The notes: generated from the letters alone by a model not told the origin. DNA of 45,415 bases from Christensenellaceae bacterium (GCA_012518615.1 JAAYRU010000001.1:1-45415), one strand, 5' to 3'; shown: positions 1-8,607, counted from the first letter of the stretch. Program-made: numbers and translations.

Positions 1-126
1 ATCAAGGTACGCTGCGCTCTAAAGACCTTGACTAAAACATCAGAGAAAATGAATATCAGTCAACAGCTTTTAAGCAACACTATTACCCAAGGGGTCTGTG
101 TCACAAATGTTTGACTTCTCTACAAA
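1..126. repeat. Left copy of window-terminal inverted repeat
   Basis: Bases 1-126 match the reverse complement of 45289-45414 with five mismatches and no gap. All mismatches fall between about positions 55 and 84. Both inner ends reach a TTGACTTCTCTAC motif. The differences show these are two distinct copies, not one sequence read twice. No open frame of useful length is visible in it. It is probably the edge of a dispersed mobile or REP-type element at which the assembly broke; that part is inference. Confidence 0.8.
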
Positions 127-147
127 ATCGGTGTGTAGAGAAGTCAA
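111..147. repeat. REP-like perfect hairpin at repeat edge
   Basis: TTGACTTCTCTAC (111-123) and GTAGAGAAGTCAA (135-147) form a perfect 13-base stem with an 11-base loop. There is no U-tract, so it is not a standard terminator. Its left arm is the inner end of the terminal repeat. The right-hand terminal repeat has only this arm, without a partner. Such a hairpin next to a repeated border resembles the structures recognised by REP-associated tyrosine transposases, but no transposase gene is present to support that. Confidence 0.5.
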
Positions 148-153
148 AAACGC

Positions 154-182
154 TTGACAATACATGCTTGATATGTTAGTAT
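154..182 (+). promoter_or_regulatory. Promoter of the two tRNA-Met genes
   Basis: A consensus -35 TTGACA (154-159) and -10 TAGTAT (177-182) are separated by 17 bases. The predicted start near 189 lies about 20 bases before the first tRNA. The promoter is 7 bases from the hairpin at 111-147. Confidence 0.75.
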
Positions 183-209
183 GTTAATTGCGCTATAGGC
201 GTAGAGTAA

Positions 210-285
<76 letters not shown>

Positions 286-293
286 ATTTTTTT

Positions 294-369
294 GGCGGCG
301 TAGCTCAGCGGCTAGAGCATTCGGTTCATACCCGGAGTGTCGTAGGTTCAAGTCCCACCGCCGCTACCA
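294..369 (+). tRNA. Elongator tRNA-Met (CAT)
   Basis: A cloverleaf has acceptor GGCGGCG pairing with CGCCGCT (G:T at the first pair), anticodon CAT in loop TTCATAC, T loop TTCAAGT and an encoded CCA at 367-369. The acceptor and anticodon stems resemble elongator tRNA-Met of Bacillota. The loop sequence differs from that usual in lysidine-modified tRNA-Ile(CAT), although that alternative cannot be fully excluded from sequence. It is co-transcribed with the initiator tRNA just upstream. Confidence 0.9.
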
Positions 370-387
370 TCGATTCTAGCAATCAAT

Positions 388-429
388 AAACCCTTTGATA
401 CCAATGGTTTCAAGGGGTTTTGCATTTTT
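388..429 (+). terminator. Terminator after tRNA pair
   Basis: AAACCCTTTGA (388-398) pairs with TCAAGGGGTTT (410-420), with one wobble. An 11-base loop separates the arms and a T-rich tail (TTGCATTTTT) follows. It ends the tRNA transcript. Confidence 0.8.
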
Positions 430-802
430 AAGACGCTATAAGAGCATTTATGTAACTAACAACATCTCTTTTTCTTCCTTTGTTTCTCGCATAGTCCTAC
501 AAACACTAGACCCTTTAAGATACTAGCTTTTAGGGGTTTAGTATATATGAAGATCTTAAGAAGTAATTGAATTAACACAGTAAACAATATATAATCTTGC
601 AAAGAAAGTGAGCAAAAAGCATTTACTTTTTGATGGTTGCTTGCCTTGGATGAGCAGGTTTCACACAAAATATGCTAAGTTAAGATGGATTATGTTGTGC
701 ATTATCTGCTCTTTAATTCCTTGATAGATGATTTAAATTTTACTGCTAATTTGCGCTAAAATAAACAACTATTTTAATTAAAAGCTGTGAGGAGAAAATA
801 AA
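430..802. other. Intergenic stretch without a convincing gene
   Basis: No coding region with a plausible start and ribosome binding site was found. A second, weaker hairpin (507-517 with 530-540, loop of 12) resembles the tRNA terminator in sequence but has no U-tract. The last 20 bases hold the ribosome binding site of the GNAT gene. No clear promoter was seen; TTGATA at 721-726 with GCTAAT at 745-750 is weak. Confidence 0.5.
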
Positions 803-1849
803 TTGATTAGGCGTTTTGAGAAAAAGGATTTGCCCTCAGTTATCTATATATGGAATGAATCGGTATTGAGTAGGGAGGTATTATACAGACCCATTGATGC
901 TGACTACTATCATAAAAAATTTGAGCTTGATCCAAATTATGACCCTAGGTTTATATTCGTAGCCGAAGAAGAAAACGAAGTAATAGGTTTTATACACGGT
1001 ACTTCTAAAAAAGTTATGCTTAAGGGCGAGAGTAACACATCATCCCCCGGATATTTAACTTGCATTTTTGTAAGGCGAGATAAACGCAATCGTGGCGTAG
1101 GCGCTAAGCTTTTGTTACGCTTACAGGAAGAGTTTAAGTCTATAGGAAAAACAAAGTTTGAGTGTGGTGGCGGAAACCCAATTAACATAGACTGGATAAT
1201 TCCAGGCACGCCCGGTCATGACCATAACAACGCCCCGGGCGTGGATTTAGAGTGTATGGGCTATCCATTTTTGTTCTCAAATGGCTTCGTAGAATTATCA
1301 AAAGAAGTTGCCATGTACCTCGACCTATCAAAATACAAGCCATGGGATGGGCTTAAGACTAAACAGGCTGAGCTATTAAAACAAGGCATTTATACGGGTC
1401 ATTATGATGCTAACCTTAATTATGATTATGATACCATGTGCGACAATGTTGGTTCGGATTACTGGCGTGCTTCAATAGGAACGGAAATTGATTGCTGGAA
1501 AAACAAAGTTCCCAATACCGATAACAGGTTTATACCCAATGGCAAAATACCTAAGGGACCAAGAACCATACTTGTCGCTACCCATAAGGAAAGAATAGTT
1601 GCCTTTACTGGTCCTGTGGACAAGCAAGAATCAGGCAGGGGCTGGTTTACCGGAATTTGCACAGACCCTAATTATGAGCGCAGAGGTATAGCATCGGTAT
1701 TATTCAACCTGCTTATGCAGGAATTTATCGCTAAGGGAGCGAAATTCAGCTCGCTTTTCACAGGTGAAAGCAACCATGCCCAAAAGATATATACCCGAGC
1801 AGGCTTTGTGCCTGTTAGAAAATGGGCTGTAATGCGTAAAAACATTTAA
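803..1849 (+). CDS. Tandem GNAT-fold N-acetyltransferase
   Basis: This 348-residue protein carries two GNAT acetyl-CoA binding repeats. The first spans about residues 1-170, with the pyrophosphate-binding loop RNRGVG (95-100). The second spans about 255-348, with RRGIAS (293-298) and a GF near the C-terminus. The double-GNAT layout is like mycothiol-synthase and Eis-type relatives, though the acceptor substrate cannot be told. The TTG start at 803 is chosen because GAGGAG (789-794) sits 8 bases upstream. It is monocistronic, with a hairpin after it at 1889-1926. It is probably cytoplasmic; there is no signal peptide or membrane segment. Confidence 0.85.
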   Translation: MIRRFEKKDLPSVIYIWNESVLSREVLYRPIDADYYHKKFELDPNYDPRFIFVAEEENEVIGFIHGTSKKVMLKGESNTSSPGYLTCIFVRRDKRNRGVGAKLLLRLQEEFKSIGKTKFECGGGNPINIDWIIPGTPGHDHNNAPGVDLECMGYPFLFSNGFVELSKEVAMYLDLSKYKPWDGLKTKQAELLKQGIYTGHYDANLNYDYDTMCDNVGSDYWRASIGTEIDCWKNKVPNTDNRFIPNGKIPKGPRTILVATHKERIVAFTGPVDKQESGRGWFTGICTDPNYERRGIASVLFNLLMQEFIAKGAKFSSLFTGESNHAQKIYTRAGFVPVRKWAVMRKNI

Positions 1850-1888
1850 TTTTCTTGTGATGATACTTTAATTTATTTCATAAAAACA

Positions 1889-1926
1889 CCACACCCCTGC
1901 TTGTATAACACAACATAAGGGTGTGG
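1889..1926. terminator. Likely bidirectional terminator
   Basis: CCACACCC (1889-1896) and GGGTGTGG (1919-1926) form a perfect 8-base stem around a 22-base loop. Short T-runs lie on both sides, with the stronger one for minus-strand transcription. It lies between the GNAT gene and the 3' end of the minus-strand amidohydrolase operon. Confidence 0.55.
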
Positions 1927-2048
1927 ATTTTCAGAAGTATGTTTTGATAACAAAGCAAACTTCTTGCTAGGTTGTAATATTTAATTATAGCCCTAGCTTA
2001 TTAGTATGGAGGTGCAATGAAGAGATTAATTAATGAAGCTATACCTTA

Positions 2049-3242
2049 TTATTTAAAGTCAGCTTCGAAATAATCTAATGCCATACCTGCAATTACTTTC
2101 ATGCCTACATCAACAGATTTTGGATCACAGTAGAAGGTTGGCGCATGCATGGAGCCATATGGACCGCCAGGGGTTCTGCAACCTAGGCGTATGAAAACAC
2201 CATCGCGATTTTCTTTTAGGAAAGCGAAGTCATCGCCGCCCATGGAGGGTATAGGCATAATCACCACGCCATCTTCGTCAAGCAGTTTGTTCCCTACATC
2301 TATGCTACGATCAACCCATTCTTTTTCTGAAATGAGCGGCGGAACTCCTCTGCGATAATCAACCTCAGCGCTGCACTGGAATGCCTGAGCGGTTTGCTGT
2401 GCAATTCTCTCTATGCCCTCTTCTACCATATCGCGTGTGGCGGGATCTACTGCTCTAGCTGTACCTATCATGGTTACACTATCAGGTATTATGTTGTGCG
2501 CTATACCCGCATTTAATTGACATACAGATACAACAGCCGCATCCGATGGCTCTAACTGGCGGGAAACTAAGCTCTGCAATGCCATTATAACCGCTGCGCT
2601 TGCTAGAACCGGGTCGTGGGTTGTATCAGGGTGAGCGGCGTGTCCACCTTTTCCACTTACTGTAATTGTGAACTTATCCGCGCTTGCGAGTATCGGACCA
2701 TGACGAACGCCTATCTGCCCCGCGTAGATTTCAGGTGACACATGAAGACCAACAATTGCTTGAATTTTATCAAAATCAATTTCAGGATCCTCCAGAAACA
2801 ACATAGCGCCCTTTAAAATTTCTTCTGCCGGTTGAAATAGGAATACTGCGGTTCCTGAGAAGTGCTCCCTTGCATCGCTCAAAAGCTTCGCCGCACCAAG
2901 GTTTATCGCGGTGTGCACATCATGCCCGCAAGCGTGCATAACACCGGGGATTTTTGACCTAGGCTCATGGTACTCAGCTTCCTGTACGGGCAACGCGTCC
3001 ATATCGCCACGGAAAGCAACTACTTTGCCGTTATCTTCCTTTAACCCTTTAACCTCTAAATATATTCCTGTTGGACCTACCTTTTTTAGAGCATTGTATT
3101 GTATGTTTTTCTTTATATAATCCATAAGCAGATCATGGGTTTTATGCTCTTCAAGACCGAGTTCCGGATATTCATGTATAGTATTACGGATTGCAACTAT
3201 CTCCGGAAACAGTTTTTCCGACATTAAAGATAAGTTTATCAT
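2049..3242 (-). CDS. M20D-family metal-dependent amidohydrolase
   Basis: This 397-residue enzyme is of the hippurate hydrolase / N-acyl-amino-acid amidohydrolase (M20D) family, which releases an amino acid or amine from an acyl group using a two-metal site. Visible signatures are RGDMDALP near residue 78, HACGHDVH (the Cys-His metal site) near 103, QPAEE near 137 and GGDDFAF near 337. The start ATG at 3242 is preceded by AAGGAGG at ideal spacing. It is the last gene of the minus-strand unit that begins at 7601, 46 bases after the broken YfcC-like carrier. That pairing suggests uptake followed by deacylation or hydrolysis. The exact substrate is unknown. Confidence 0.88.
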   Translation of the reverse strand: MINLSLMSEKLFPEIVAIRNTIHEYPELGLEEHKTHDLLMDYIKKNIQYNALKKVGPTGIYLEVKGLKEDNGKVVAFRGDMDALPVQEAEYHEPRSKIPGVMHACGHDVHTAINLGAAKLLSDAREHFSGTAVFLFQPAEEILKGAMLFLEDPEIDFDKIQAIVGLHVSPEIYAGQIGVRHGPILASADKFTITVSGKGGHAAHPDTTHDPVLASAAVIMALQSLVSRQLEPSDAAVVSVCQLNAGIAHNIIPDSVTMIGTARAVDPATRDMVEEGIERIAQQTAQAFQCSAEVDYRRGVPPLISEKEWVDRSIDVGNKLLDEDGVVIMPIPSMGGDDFAFLKENRDGVFIRLGCRTPGGPYGSMHAPTFYCDPKSVDVGMKVIAGMALDYFEADFK

Positions 3243-3288
3243 TTGTCCTCCTTCTACTTTAATATGTATGGACTTAAGCTATTAAGTA

Positions 3289-4701
3289 TTACAGACCTGT
3301 CCATCCAATAGACTGCAGCACGGTAATAGCCACAAAACTTAGTGCAAGTTGAACCAATATTAGCGGTAAGACCTTCTTAAGATGTTTTCCATAGCTTATG
3401 CCTGCAAATCCAAGCCCACCCATAAGCGTACCTACGGTAGGAATGATTACATTTGTAAAACCATCGCCAAACTGGAATGCCTGAACGGCAACCTGCCTTG
3501 TAATACCTGTAAGGTCTGCAACGGGAGTCATTATAGGCATAACAGTAGTTGCCTGCCCTGAGCCTGAGGAGATAAAGAAATTGATAATTATATTCGCAAC
3601 CAACATCATGTTAGCGCCAGCAACAGCACCCATGCGCTGTATTGGTTGTGACAGAGCATTTACTATAGTATCAAGAACCATCCCTTGGTTGAGAAGCACC
3701 ATTATTGCATTTGAGAAACCAACTATAAACGCTGCGGGGACAAGTGCTGAGCAGCCTTTAATAAAACTATCCGCCATACCGTTGAAGCCTAGTCGATTTG
3801 CAAGTCCGATTACAAAGGCAACAACTAGAAATACTGCACTGAGTTGGTTTGGACCCCATTTTGAAGTAAGTGATCCGACGATTACAACACCTATACCAGC
3901 GAAAACGGATAAGAGTGAAATGATTTGTGCTGTGCTAAGTTTTGTATCATCTAATCCCTTAATTTCCGGATTACCCATATACTCTGAAGGACTCATGCCG
4001 ACTTCGTAATTGAGACTCTTTGTGGGGTCATTTTTAATTTGATTATAGTATAGCAGTACAAAACCATAGCTTAGCAGAAAGTTCACTATGTGAAAAAAGA
4101 TACGCACAGAAATGCCAGAGAACATAGGAAGTTGCGCTATGGTTTGAGCTAGCCCTAAAACTCCGGCATTTGCCCATCCAACATTGAAACCCGAGAAAGA
4201 ACCTAGGAAAATCATGTAGAATCCAAGTGTCTTATCAAAGCCCATCGCCTGCGATATATATATGCCTATTGGTATTAGAACAAGGGTTACATTGCCAAAC
4301 ACCCCCGTAGCTCCACCGATTGACATAAAGAGCATTATTAGCAATATAGCGATTTGTTCTCTTCCCTGTACGGATTTAGCCAATCAGGTAAACGCAACTG
4401 ATATTGCCTTCGAGTCGTCCAACATACGAATAGCAGCGCCGACAAAGAAAATCATGAAGATTAAGCGGCTTTGGTTGTTGAAGCCCTGAACGATTGCCAA
4501 GCATACATCCCAAGGAGTCAGGTGTACGGCAGGTACAGAATGATAGCTTCCCGGAACAACCTCTGTTATTCCATCTACTGTGGTGCGGTCAAATACGCCT
4601 GCGGGAACTATCCAGCTGAGTGCAGCTGCAAAAAGTGCCAATAAAGTAAGCAGGACATACACATTGGGGAAACGGAGTTTTTTTCTTGCGGTTTTAGACA
4701 T
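3289..4701 (-). pseudogene. YfcC-like membrane carrier interrupted by in-frame TGA
   Basis: Residues 1-105 (4701-4384) and a 364-residue downstream part (4383-3289) lie in the same frame, separated only by TGA at 4386-4384. Together they give about 470 residues, the usual length of the YfcC/DcuC-like multi-pass carriers for amino acids or dicarboxylates. The N-part has an opening membrane segment with WIVPAGVFD. The C-part begins in GRE-type sequence, continues through several hydrophobic helices and includes SSGSGQATTVMPIM. A single change from CGA or TGG would create this stop. A TTG immediately after the stop could allow restart, but no ribosome binding site is positioned for it. The C-part shows no further frameshift. 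It may be a recent mutation, a strain variant or a sequencing error. Confidence 0.8.
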
Positions 4702-4726
4702 TATTACATTCCTCCTTTATATTTTT

Positions 4727-4741
4727 AGGGGTTTAACCCCT
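4727..4741. other. Hairpin before the YfcC-like gene
   Basis: AGGGG and CCCCT flank a five-base loop, forming a small perfect stem about 25 bases upstream of the carrier's ATG at 4701. It has no U-tract on the minus strand and may mark an mRNA processing site. The carrier's ribosome binding site (AAAGGAGG) lies between the hairpin and the start. Confidence 0.35.
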
Positions 4742-4815
4742 TGAAAGGCATTTCTATAGTGTAGTAAGGTAACAGTAATTTGTAATTTTATTGGCTATCA
4801 AATAATACTCTTTTA

Positions 4816-5250
4816 TTATTTGATAGGATTAATAGGCAAGATGTATACTGAAAGCGCTCTAAATACTTTACCTTCTAAAAGCGCCCCACCATATACATTG
4901 GCACCCGCAACACCTACTGCAGCATGGACATGGATAAAAAGGTCATAAGGGTCGTCATGGTAAATCCTTTTCATAGTTTCATCCATCTCTTCTTTGGGGA
5001 TTACTTCCCCGGAAAACGCAAGTACTTCTGCGGGACCTGAAACCGGAGTGCTTACGGGCTTTATTGGAAAACTGCTTGAATCCGGCGCATTGAAAACCAT
5101 ATCGCTAACTGAGCCGACAGCCCCTGCTATAAAGGCATGGGTAATTTTATGCTCAACCACATATGCATTTATTATTTCACGGATATTTTCGCCGCTTTTT
5201 ATTTTTATCTCATGAAAACCATATCTGGTATTTTCAGCCAACATACCCAT
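4816..5250 (-). CDS. PPC/DUF296-domain protein
   Basis: This 144-residue protein is a single PPC (plant and prokaryote conserved, DUF296) domain. The diagnostic region is HVHAAVGVAGANVYGGALLEG (about 107-127) followed by a V-F-R-A-L-S-V-Y-I strand. The family forms trimers. In bacteria some members are thought to bind small ligands or metals, but most have no known role. The ATG lies 17 bases inside the 3' end of the upstream flavoprotein gene, so translation is probably coupled. In many PPC proteins a DNA-binding part is attached; none is present here. Confidence 0.8.
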   Translation of the reverse strand: MGMLAENTRYGFHEIKIKSGENIREIINAYVVEHKITHAFIAGAVGSVSDMVFNAPDSSSFPIKPVSTPVSGPAEVLAFSGEVIPKEEMDETMKRIYHDDPYDLFIHVHAAVGVAGANVYGGALLEGKVFRALSVYILPINPIK

Positions 5251-6592
5251 CCACCTTCTTTATTGCTTGTTCCGCTGCTATGGTTATAGCGTCATACACC
5301 GGCGCTACTGAGGGGGTATATACTAGATCAAGCCGCATTAGTTCTTCAGCCGTCATCCCCTTTGAGGCTGCGGCAATAAGCAAATTCATTCGCCCGGCAA
5401 TGCTTTCATCGCCTGAACCTTGTGCGCCTAGAAGCAGACCATCTCTTTTATCAAACACCAAAGTAAGTGTAAGTTCGCTTCCACCTGGGTAGTAGTTTGA
5501 AAGGCTGCTCTTTTTTATACGGTTTGATTCTGGCTGATATCCATATTCTGCAGCCTGTTCTACATTTAAACCGCAAGAAGCTAGAAAAAGACCAAAAACC
5601 TTTGTGGCTTGCGCGCCTATTACGCCTGGGAAATCAGACTTTTGTCCTGCGATATTTGCGCCAGCAACTCGCCCTTGTTTGTTGGCGGTTGTACCAAGGG
5701 GTATGTAGCTATCCTGTTTTGCAAGTATATGGTAGTGGGTAGCACAATCGCCACAAGCGTATATATCAGGATTTGATGTTTGCATATGTTTGTCTACCTT
5801 TATTGCGCCATGAGTGCCAAGTTCTATACCCGCTTCTTTTGCCAATTTGGAATTGGGGCGCACACCTGCAGATACTACCAAAAAATCCCCATATATAGTT
5901 TCGCCACTAGATAGTCTACAGCCGCTGAAAGCACCGTCTTCTGAGAACACCTCTTGGATGGATGTTCCAAGGCTAAGCTCTACACCTTCATCTTTGAGTA
6001 CACCGCTTACCTGTTCAGCATAGATATCTTCAAATGAAGGTAGCAAGCGTGGCTGCATTTCAACTATATGCACATCAACGCCATTTTTTCGTATTCCTTC
6101 AGCCAGTTCTAGACCTATGAGCCCGCCACCAAGTATAATCGCCTTTCCACTAGCCTTAGCTTTTTCTTTGATTGCAAGTGCATCCTCTATTGACTTAAGC
6201 ACAAATACATTTGATGTTTTAATGCCAGGTATGGGCGGTATAAATGCGCTAGCGCCCATCGCCAGAACCAATTTTTCGTAACTATCTTCAAACTGTTGTC
6301 CAGTTTTTGTATTTAGTACAATTACTTTTTTGCTTTCAGTATCTATTTTTTGAACTTCATGGTGTATAAAGGCATTAATACCACGCTTATTAATAAGCGC
6401 TTCGGGGGAAAGAGATATCAAATTTTCAGCCTTTTCTACTTTACCCCCTATGAAATATGGCATACCACAAGCACCATAGCTAGTATAGCCTGTGCGTTCA
6501 TATACATTGATTTTGATATCAGGATTGCTCCTCTTTGCCTTTGAAGCTGCCGATAAACCAGCGGCATTTCCGCCTATGACAACTAATTTCAT
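5234..6592 (-). CDS. CoA-disulfide reductase / NADH oxidase-type flavoprotein
   Basis: The 452-residue protein matches single-cysteine pyridine nucleotide-disulfide oxidoreductases (CoA disulfide reductase, NADH oxidase, NADH-dependent persulfide reductase). It has an N-terminal FAD Rossmann motif VVIGGNAAG (4-12) and the redox cysteine C42 in SYGACGMPY. An NAD-binding motif, ILGGGLIGLELAEG, lies near 152-165, and a second FAD motif, DIYACGDCA, near 276. The C-terminal dimerisation domain contains LVYTPSVAPVYDAI. No rhodanese domain is fused. Which thiol or oxidant it uses is not decided by sequence. It follows the DapA-type gene by 91 bases and overlaps the PPC gene. Confidence 0.85.
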   Translation of the reverse strand: MKLVVIGGNAAGLSAASKAKRSNPDIKINVYERTGYTSYGACGMPYFIGGKVEKAENLISLSPEALINKRGINAFIHHEVQKIDTESKKVIVLNTKTGQQFEDSYEKLVLAMGASAFIPPIPGIKTSNVFVLKSIEDALAIKEKAKASGKAIILGGGLIGLELAEGIRKNGVDVHIVEMQPRLLPSFEDIYAEQVSGVLKDEGVELSLGTSIQEVFSEDGAFSGCRLSSGETIYGDFLVVSAGVRPNSKLAKEAGIELGTHGAIKVDKHMQTSNPDIYACGDCATHYHILAKQDSYIPLGTTANKQGRVAGANIAGQKSDFPGVIGAQATKVFGLFLASCGLNVEQAAEYGYQPESNRIKKSSLSNYYPGGSELTLTLVFDKRDGLLLGAQGSGDESIAGRMNLLIAAASKGMTAEELMRLDLVYTPSVAPVYDAITIAAEQAIKKVDGYVG

Positions 6593-6683
6593 TGCGCTTC
6601 CTTTCTTGTATACACTTTGAGTATATCAGCTCGCTTATATTTGTTGTATCAGACGCTTAGCTTGATATTCCAACGAAATGTGC

Positions 6684-7601
6684 TTATACTCCATATTTCT
6701 CTATTATTCCCATCTCTTGCATCATATCTTTAAGAGCATCAAAATGTGAACCTGCATAGTCCTGATAAGGCGCGCGTAAAGAGCCGCCTGGCAGACCCAG
6801 TATGTTATATGCAGCTTTTAAAACTATGGGATTCGAAAGATGATAGAGTTTTTCTAGGAAAGGGAACCATTTAAAGTACTCCTGCCTACCCTCTTCCATG
6901 ATATTAATTTCAGTCCAAGGACGGGACAATAGAGCCACTTCTTCGGGAATAATATTTCCGCCTATGTTTGCCGTGCCGTTTCCGCCTATTGCAAGTGTAG
7001 GTATTACTATTGAATACTTGGGGTAATCACAGCAGAGAATGTTAAGCTTATCCCCGCATAATCTCTTAACCTGAACAAGATGGCGTACATCGGGCAAGGC
7101 TTCTTTATCTGCCACAAAGTTTGGATGTAGATCTGAAAGTTTTTTTATGGTTTCAGCTTCAACTTTTACACCGGTACGGGAAGGATTGTTGTATATTCCA
7201 CAGGCAATATCAATTGAACCCATACACTTATCAAGATGGACAAACGCTGAGGACTGAGGAATAAGCACATAGTTTGGCACTAAAAAGATTACTCCGTCAG
7301 CACCTTCAGCTTCTGCGTACTGCGCAAGCTTAATGCTGTCCTCAGTTGTATTCATATTTGCACTGAAGAATACGGATATCCGTCCTTTTGTTATCTTAAT
7401 AACATTGCGGATTATATCCTTCTTCTCCTCTAGGCTAAGCAGTGTAGATTCACCGGCAGAGCCGAGTATAAAGAGTGCTCCCGTGCCGTATTGAATTTGG
7501 CGGTCTATTAGCACTTTAAAAGCACCAAAATCAACCTTGTTGTTTTTGTCAAAAGGAGTAATCATCGCTACCCATGAACCACTTGGTCTACAATATTTCA
7601 T
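6684..7601 (-). CDS. DapA-family class I aldolase/lyase
   Basis: This 305-residue TIM-barrel protein belongs to the dihydrodipicolinate synthase / N-acetylneuraminate lyase superfamily. Visible catalytic features are the Schiff-base lysine K166 in ADKEA, the proton-relay tyrosine Y137 in GIYNNPSRTG and the carboxylate loop GSAGES (47-52). The residues around K166 differ from typical DapA, and the gene sits in an accessory catabolic cluster. A 2-keto acid aldolase or lyase is therefore more likely than lysine biosynthesis. It is the first gene of the operon running to 2049, whose promoter region carries the operator at 7724-7741. Confidence 0.85.
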   Translation of the reverse strand: MKYCRPSGSWVAMITPFDKNNKVDFGAFKVLIDRQIQYGTGALFILGSAGESTLLSLEEKKDIIRNVIKITKGRISVFFSANMNTTEDSIKLAQYAEAEGADGVIFLVPNYVLIPQSSAFVHLDKCMGSIDIACGIYNNPSRTGVKVEAETIKKLSDLHPNFVADKEALPDVRHLVQVKRLCGDKLNILCCDYPKYSIVIPTLAIGGNGTANIGGNIIPEEVALLSRPWTEINIMEEGRQEYFKWFPFLEKLYHLSNPIVLKAAYNILGLPGGSLRAPYQDYAGSHFDALKDMMQEMGIIEKYGV

Positions 7602-7693
7602 TTTGCTTCTTTTTAGGTACTTTTGTATGCAATATACGAGAGTACCTAACCTCCCTTTCTTATTATTTCGTGCAGCTAAGGCTTACATGTTGG

Positions 7694-7703
7694 TATAATA
7701 ATA
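7694..7703 (-). promoter_or_regulatory. Predicted -10 of the aldolase operon
   Basis: On the minus strand TATTATTATA (7703-7694) provides a -10 hexamer TATTAT at 7703-7698, giving a predicted start at 7691. The -35 position (CAGACG) is poor, as expected for an activator-dependent promoter. The palindrome at 7724-7741 is centred 41.5 bases upstream of that start. Confidence 0.5.
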
Positions 7704-7723
7704 GCCGATAAACACTTGCCCGT

Positions 7724-7741
7724 CTGTATCAGATGATACAG
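7724..7741. promoter_or_regulatory. Crp/Fnr-type operator palindrome
   Basis: CTGTATCA and TGATACAG are perfect 8-base inverted arms around a 2-base centre. The core TGTAT-N6-ATACA has the same half-site spacing as Crp boxes (TGTGA-N6-TCACA). It lies between the divergent aldolase operon and the Crp/Fnr-family gene, and is the obvious candidate site for that regulator. A 9-base half-site match, TGTATCAGA, recurs at 6645-6653 in the gap before the flavoprotein gene. Confidence 0.7.
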
Positions 7742-7750
7742 TTTTTATAT

Positions 7751-7779
7751 TTGTTTGCGGATATAATATATGTTATAAT
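7751..7779 (+). promoter_or_regulatory. Promoter of the Crp/Fnr-family gene
   Basis: TTGTTT (7751-7756) and TATAAT (7774-7779) are separated by 17 bases. The predicted start is near 7786, about 20 bases before the GTG start codon. The operator at 7724-7741 is centred near -53, so autoregulation is possible. Confidence 0.7.
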
Positions 7780-7805
7780 GTCTATACATAAAGAGGGGGA
7801 TATAA

Positions 7806-8486
7806 GTGGCGATTTGGAAACCGGGTTATGAAGATAACATATTTATGCCTGAAGTTGACCAAATGCTTGCTTCCTGTGGACAGATTAAATCGTATAAAGA
7901 AAACACGGTTATATTTACTCCAGGAACGGATATAGAAGGTATATACTACTTGCATAGCGGTTATACAAGCCATAGCATGGTAAATGAAGATGGCAATATT
8001 AAGCTGCTTTATTACTTAAGCCCGGGTTATTATTTTGGTGATACCGCTTATTTTTTAGATGTAGAAACATCCCTTATTTCAAAAGCGGAAACGGATGTGG
8101 TTTTTTACTACTTATCCTCAGAAATTTTAATGAATCTCTTGGCTACATCTGAAGCTTTTAGACATTCGCTACTGCTTAACTTTTCTGCAAAGCTTATAAC
8201 CGCGCGTTATGAACTATCAAATGTATCATTTTCCAGTACTAAAGAAAGAATTTTGCGCTTTTTCTGCTCAGCTGTGAATAGTAGAGTGTTAATAGATAAG
8301 GAATGGCTTCCACTAACCAGGCAGTTAAATCAAACGGAGATAGGCGAAATTGTAGGCGCCACCCGTGTTACTGTAAATAGACAGATTGCAGAGCTATGTA
8401 TTGAGGGCAAGCTACGCATACATAAGGGCAGAATTCATGTAAATTATGGAGTTTGGCAAAGCCATAATAAACAACCTCTTTATTAA
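7806..8486 (+). CDS. Crp/Fnr-family transcriptional regulator
   Basis: The 226-residue protein has an N-terminal cyclic-nucleotide-binding-type beta barrel (about 20-110, with SPGYYFGDTAYF). A dimerisation helix follows, then a C-terminal winged helix-turn-helix (about 172-215, recognition region GATRVTVNRQI). There is no N-terminal four-cysteine cluster as in Fnr, and the nucleotide-binding residues of true Crp are not conserved, so the effector is unknown. The GTG start follows AGAGGGGGA. It is divergent from the aldolase operon and convergent with the ABC/aldolase operon, making it the likely local regulator. Confidence 0.88.
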   Translation: MAIWKPGYEDNIFMPEVDQMLASCGQIKSYKENTVIFTPGTDIEGIYYLHSGYTSHSMVNEDGNIKLLYYLSPGYYFGDTAYFLDVETSLISKAETDVVFYYLSSEILMNLLATSEAFRHSLLLNFSAKLITARYELSNVSFSSTKERILRFFCSAVNSRVLIDKEWLPLTRQLNQTEIGEIVGATRVTVNRQIAELCIEGKLRIHKGRIHVNYGVWQSHNKQPLY

Positions 8487-8560
8487 AACATGCGTTAATA
8501 GAGTGACACACTTCATAGTAAATTTGCTTTTACAACATTATATCTTACCACAAACAAAAC

Positions 8561-8583
8561 CCCGCAATATAGCGGGATTTTTT
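8561..8583. terminator. Bidirectional terminator between convergent operons
   Basis: CCCGC (8561-8565) pairs with GCGGG (8572-8576) around AATATA. It is followed by ATTTTTTT on the plus strand and preceded by an A-rich run that becomes U-rich on the minus strand. It separates the regulator gene from the 3' end of the Gfo/Idh/MocA gene. Confidence 0.85.
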
Positions 8584-8607
8584 GTACAATTATTGTTGAT
8601 TTTATGA

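Noticed and set aside
456-668. 70-codon minus-strand frame
   Set aside because: No ribosome binding site, no family features, low-complexity AT-rich sequence; it reads through a terminator-like hairpin.
4384-4386. TGA read as tryptophan or selenocysteine in the YfcC-like gene
   Set aside because: Other genes here end in TGA and use TGG for tryptophan, so the code is standard. No selenocysteine insertion-like hairpin was evident just downstream, and selenocysteine is not known in this carrier family.
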